Shown: positions 62,339 to 64,000 of the stretch, piece by piece
Numbering within the stretch: position 1 is the stretch's first letter
Layout of the letters: the number at the start of each line of letters is the position of its first letter
Assembly (NCBI GenBank): GCA_027049035.1
Contig: JALTVI010000018.1
Span: 1 to 64,000 of the forward strand
DNA length: 64,000 bases
Direction of reading: 5' to 3'
Source: Sulfurovum sp.
Lineage (GTDB): Bacteria; Campylobacterota; Campylobacteria; Campylobacterales; Sulfurovaceae
Notes under the pieces: generated by a model
Database searches by the model: none
Seen by the model: only the letters and a program-made list of their open reading frames with translations
Told to the model about the DNA's origin: nothing
Position numbers and translations under genes: made by a program

Positions 62339-62977
62339 ATGAAAAAACTGTTATATACCGCTATGCTCATTGGCAGTCTGTTTGCCGGAGAGTTCGACGA
62401 TGCGATGCAAGCCTACAAAGCAGGCAACTACATTCAGGCCCTCAACGGCTTCTATGTGCTGGCAAAGAACGGCGATCCGCAGGCACAGTACAATGTGGGA
62501 TTGATGTACGCCCTTGGCAAAGGGACGCAGCCCGATACCAAAAAGGCGATGGAGTGGTATGAAAAGGCGGCCAAGCAGGGTATGGCACAGGCGCAGTTCA
62601 ATCTCGGGGAAATCTACCACAACCTCGGCGGTGTGGAGGAGCACGGCTACGAGAAGGCAAAATACTGGTACGAAAAGGCTTCGGCACAGGATGTTGCACA
62701 GGCATACAACAACCTGGGATCACTCTATCTTGAAGGCAAGGGAGTGAAGAGAGATATTGAAAAAGCACTGACATACTTTGGCAAGGCTGCTGAACTGGGT
62801 GATGCCAATGCAGACCTGAATCTCGGTATTCTCTACGCCTGGGGAGAGGGTGTCCCCAATGACAAGATGAAGGCGTACGAGTACTTCAAAAAGGCGCTGA
62901 GTGCCGGGAAACGGCAGGCGGGTAACTATCTGGAAAAGCTCTGCAAAGAGAGCAGTTGGGTCTGTGAGAAGAAATAG
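62339..62977 (+). CDS. Secreted Sel1-repeat protein
   Basis: 212 residues. Signal peptide (MKKLLYTAMLIGSLFAG) then about five Sel1 repeats of 36 residues (for example YNVGLMYALGKGTQPDTKKAMEWYEKAAKQG and NLGSLYLEGKGVKRDIEKALTYFGKAAELG). These alpha-solenoids bind proteins; related Helicobacter Hcp proteins are secreted and bind beta-lactams. The C-terminal Cys pair (KLCKESSWVC) fits periplasmic disulfides. The specific partner is unknown. Confidence 0.9.
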   Translation: MKKLLYTAMLIGSLFAGEFDDAMQAYKAGNYIQALNGFYVLAKNGDPQAQYNVGLMYALGKGTQPDTKKAMEWYEKAAKQGMAQAQFNLGEIYHNLGGVEEHGYEKAKYWYEKASAQDVAQAYNNLGSLYLEGKGVKRDIEKALTYFGKAAELGDANADLNLGILYAWGEGVPNDKMKAYEYFKKALSAGKRQAGNYLEKLCKESSWVCEKK

Positions 62978-63024
62978 CTCTCTTCTCTTTTTCTGCTTTA
63001 CGGGAAAATTAAGCTTTATTTCTA

Positions 63025-63030
63025 TATAAT
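63025..63030 (+). promoter_or_regulatory. -10 promoter of tRNA-Val
   Basis: TATAAT, 19 bp before the tRNA; no -35 is recognisable. Confidence 0.55.
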
Positions 63031-63049
63031 TCCCACCTACAAAATTTGT

Positions 63050-63125
63050 GGTCGCGTAGCTCAGTTGGTAGAGCACTACCTTGACATGGTAGTGGTCGTT
63101 GGTTCAAGTCCAATCGTGGCCACCA
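63050..63125 (+). tRNA. tRNA-Val (anticodon GAC)
   Basis: 76 nt with CCA encoded. The acceptor stem GGTCGCG pairs with CGTGGCC (two G-U pairs), D arm GCTCAGTTGGTAGAGC, anticodon stem CTACC/GGTAG around TTGACAT (anticodon GAC at 63083-63085), T arm with GGTTCAAGTCC. GAC reads GUC and GUU valine codons. Confidence 0.96.
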
Positions 63126-63203
63126 TATATCTTCTTCGATACAATTCATTTTTTCAAAAATCATAGTATAATACTCCCATTACGTTTACGAAAGAGAGAA
63201 GTT

Positions 63204-63617
63204 ATGGATAAATCGATGATGGTATTCATTGCCGTGGGTATAGGCTTCTTCTATCTGGTGACCACCTATGTGGGAGACATACAGAAAGAGGATGACCGTC
63301 TGCAGAATACGGGGTATGAACAGGAACACAAGTTCGACCAGTACTATACCGAGGACAGTATGGGAGACAAGATACTCGATGTGACGCTTGCTGATCCGCA
63401 GACGCAGGTGGCGGCCTGGAACAAGAGCCCGCTCAAAGAGGAGTATCTTGACCTCTTTCCTGACTTCGATACAATGCGTACGTTCGTCAAGAACCGTGTA
63501 AGAGGCAAGGAACTTATCGACAAACTTAACAGGCAGATACAGGAAACCGAAGACAAGTTTTTCTCCGGAGCACTCGATGCAGAAGGCGCCAAGAGGGCGC
63601 TGAAACAGCTTAAATAG
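63204..63617 (+). CDS. Membrane-anchored protein of unknown function
   Basis: 137 residues from the ATG at 63204 (AGAGAGAAG upstream). One N-terminal helix (MMVFIAVGIGFFYLVTTYVG) anchors a mostly acidic/helical domain (DDRLQNTGYEQEHKFDQYYTEDS). A C-terminal coiled region (KELIDKLNRQIQETEDKFFSGALDAEGAKRALKQL) follows. No family is recognised; it may be lineage-specific. Confidence 0.75.
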   Translation: MDKSMMVFIAVGIGFFYLVTTYVGDIQKEDDRLQNTGYEQEHKFDQYYTEDSMGDKILDVTLADPQTQVAAWNKSPLKEEYLDLFPDFDTMRTFVKNRVRGKELIDKLNRQIQETEDKFFSGALDAEGAKRALKQLK

Positions 63618-63620
63618 CCT

Positions 63621-64000
63621 TTATCTGCAAGGGTCTGTCATCCGGTTGCTGTTGGCATAGAGATAAACTTCGACACGCCGGTTGAGTGCTTTGTTGCGTG
63701 CCGAGGTATTCGGTGCGATCGGTTTTTGCCATGAACATCCCTTTATAAGAGGGCGGCCATTCATTGTCAGGAGGTTGGCAACGCTTCTGGCGCGTCTCTC
63801 TGAGAGAGCCAGGTTATAATTGTAACTTCCGGTATTATCTGTAAATCCGGCGACACCGACAATAGTTTGTGGGTAACTGGCAAGTACCCGTCCTACCTTT
63901 TGTACTTTTATCTTTGCGCTTGGCTGCAGCCTGTCAGAATTGGTTTTGAACATCATTTTGTCACGGAACATAATCTTGACATAGTCGGGGTGTTTGGAGA
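63621..64000 (-). CDS. OmpA-domain protein (C-terminal part)
   Basis: About 126 residues visible; the gene continues beyond the right edge. MMFKTNSDRLQPSAKIKVQKVGRVLASYPQTIVGVAGFTDNTGSYNYNLALSERRARSVANLL is an OmpA/MotB peptidoglycan-binding domain, with the conserved G-TD and SE-RA residues and a C-terminal NRRVEVYLY. It should tie the outer membrane, or a pore protein, to the cell wall. The final Cys (DPCR) may pair with CSWQKP. Confidence 0.88.
   Translation of the reverse strand, partial: SKHPDYVKIMFRDKMMFKTNSDRLQPSAKIKVQKVGRVLASYPQTIVGVAGFTDNTGSYNYNLALSERRARSVANLLTMNGRPLIKGCSWQKPIAPNTSARNKALNRRVEVYLYANSNRMTDPCR

Overview
The window looks like chromosomal DNA of a sulfur-oxidising Campylobacterota (epsilonproteobacterial) bacterium, most like Sulfurovum or a relative. 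Supporting features are a TTCAC-type set of DnaA boxes on both sides of dnaA, a Tat-exported sulfide:quinone oxidoreductase, the NifS/NifU iron-sulfur system, a DUF3972 protein, ThyX, and compact, overlapping operons. No species can be named from the sequence alone. There is no rRNA, no CRISPR and no prophage. One tRNA (Val, anticodon GAC) is present.

Left part (1-17.5 kb): transport and stress defence. A minus-strand operon starts at 3618 and runs off the left edge (Tat-exported protein, zinc-type CDF exporter, small membrane proteins, an ion channel with an unusual filter, TolC). Next come an APC permease and a CDF transporter with a NifX-like C-terminal domain. A six-gene minus operon (10065 to 6475) follows: an ArsP/YraQ permease, a periplasmic rhodanese, a DUF2892-thioredoxin fusion, a rubrerythrin, a small thioredoxin and an FmdE-like lipoprotein, preceded by an ArsR-type palindrome. 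A TetR-led RND efflux operon (17436 to 10638) shares a near-identical operator with the 3618 operon, so both may form one regulon.

Middle (17.5-34.5 kb): a NIT-PAS-HD-GYP signalling protein, purM, a thiamine-binding protein, a BaiN-type flavoprotein and SQR, then recJ, pyrG, dnaN and dnaA. The two spacers flanking dnaA hold clustered DnaA boxes and an AT-rich stretch, which fits a bipartite replication origin. Genes left of it mostly run leftward. ruvC, an L,D-transpeptidase, thyX and dgt lie to its right.

Right part (34.5-64 kb): typA, tig, clpP and def (translation and proteostasis), a higBA pair with a frameshifted toxin, yifB, nifS-nifU, folE, mutY, nrdB, a nitrilase-family hydrolase, pcm, a DUF3972 regulator, chaA, a large AsmA-like protein, a MoxR/DUF58/Bat operon, a second L,D-transpeptidase, coaE-dapF, a Sel1 protein, tRNA-Val and an OmpA-domain protein cut by the right edge.

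The least explained structure is non-coding. (i) An 84-nt element occurs twice (34466-34549 and, inverted, 43932-44015). All seven differences between the copies keep a predicted fold, including two compensatory pair changes. (ii) Runs of 7-bp tandem repeats with changing unit sequence, combined with small hairpins and a CATACC motif, occupy three spacers. (iii) A 92-bp MITE-like palindrome with perfect 12-bp ends lies at 44509-44600.
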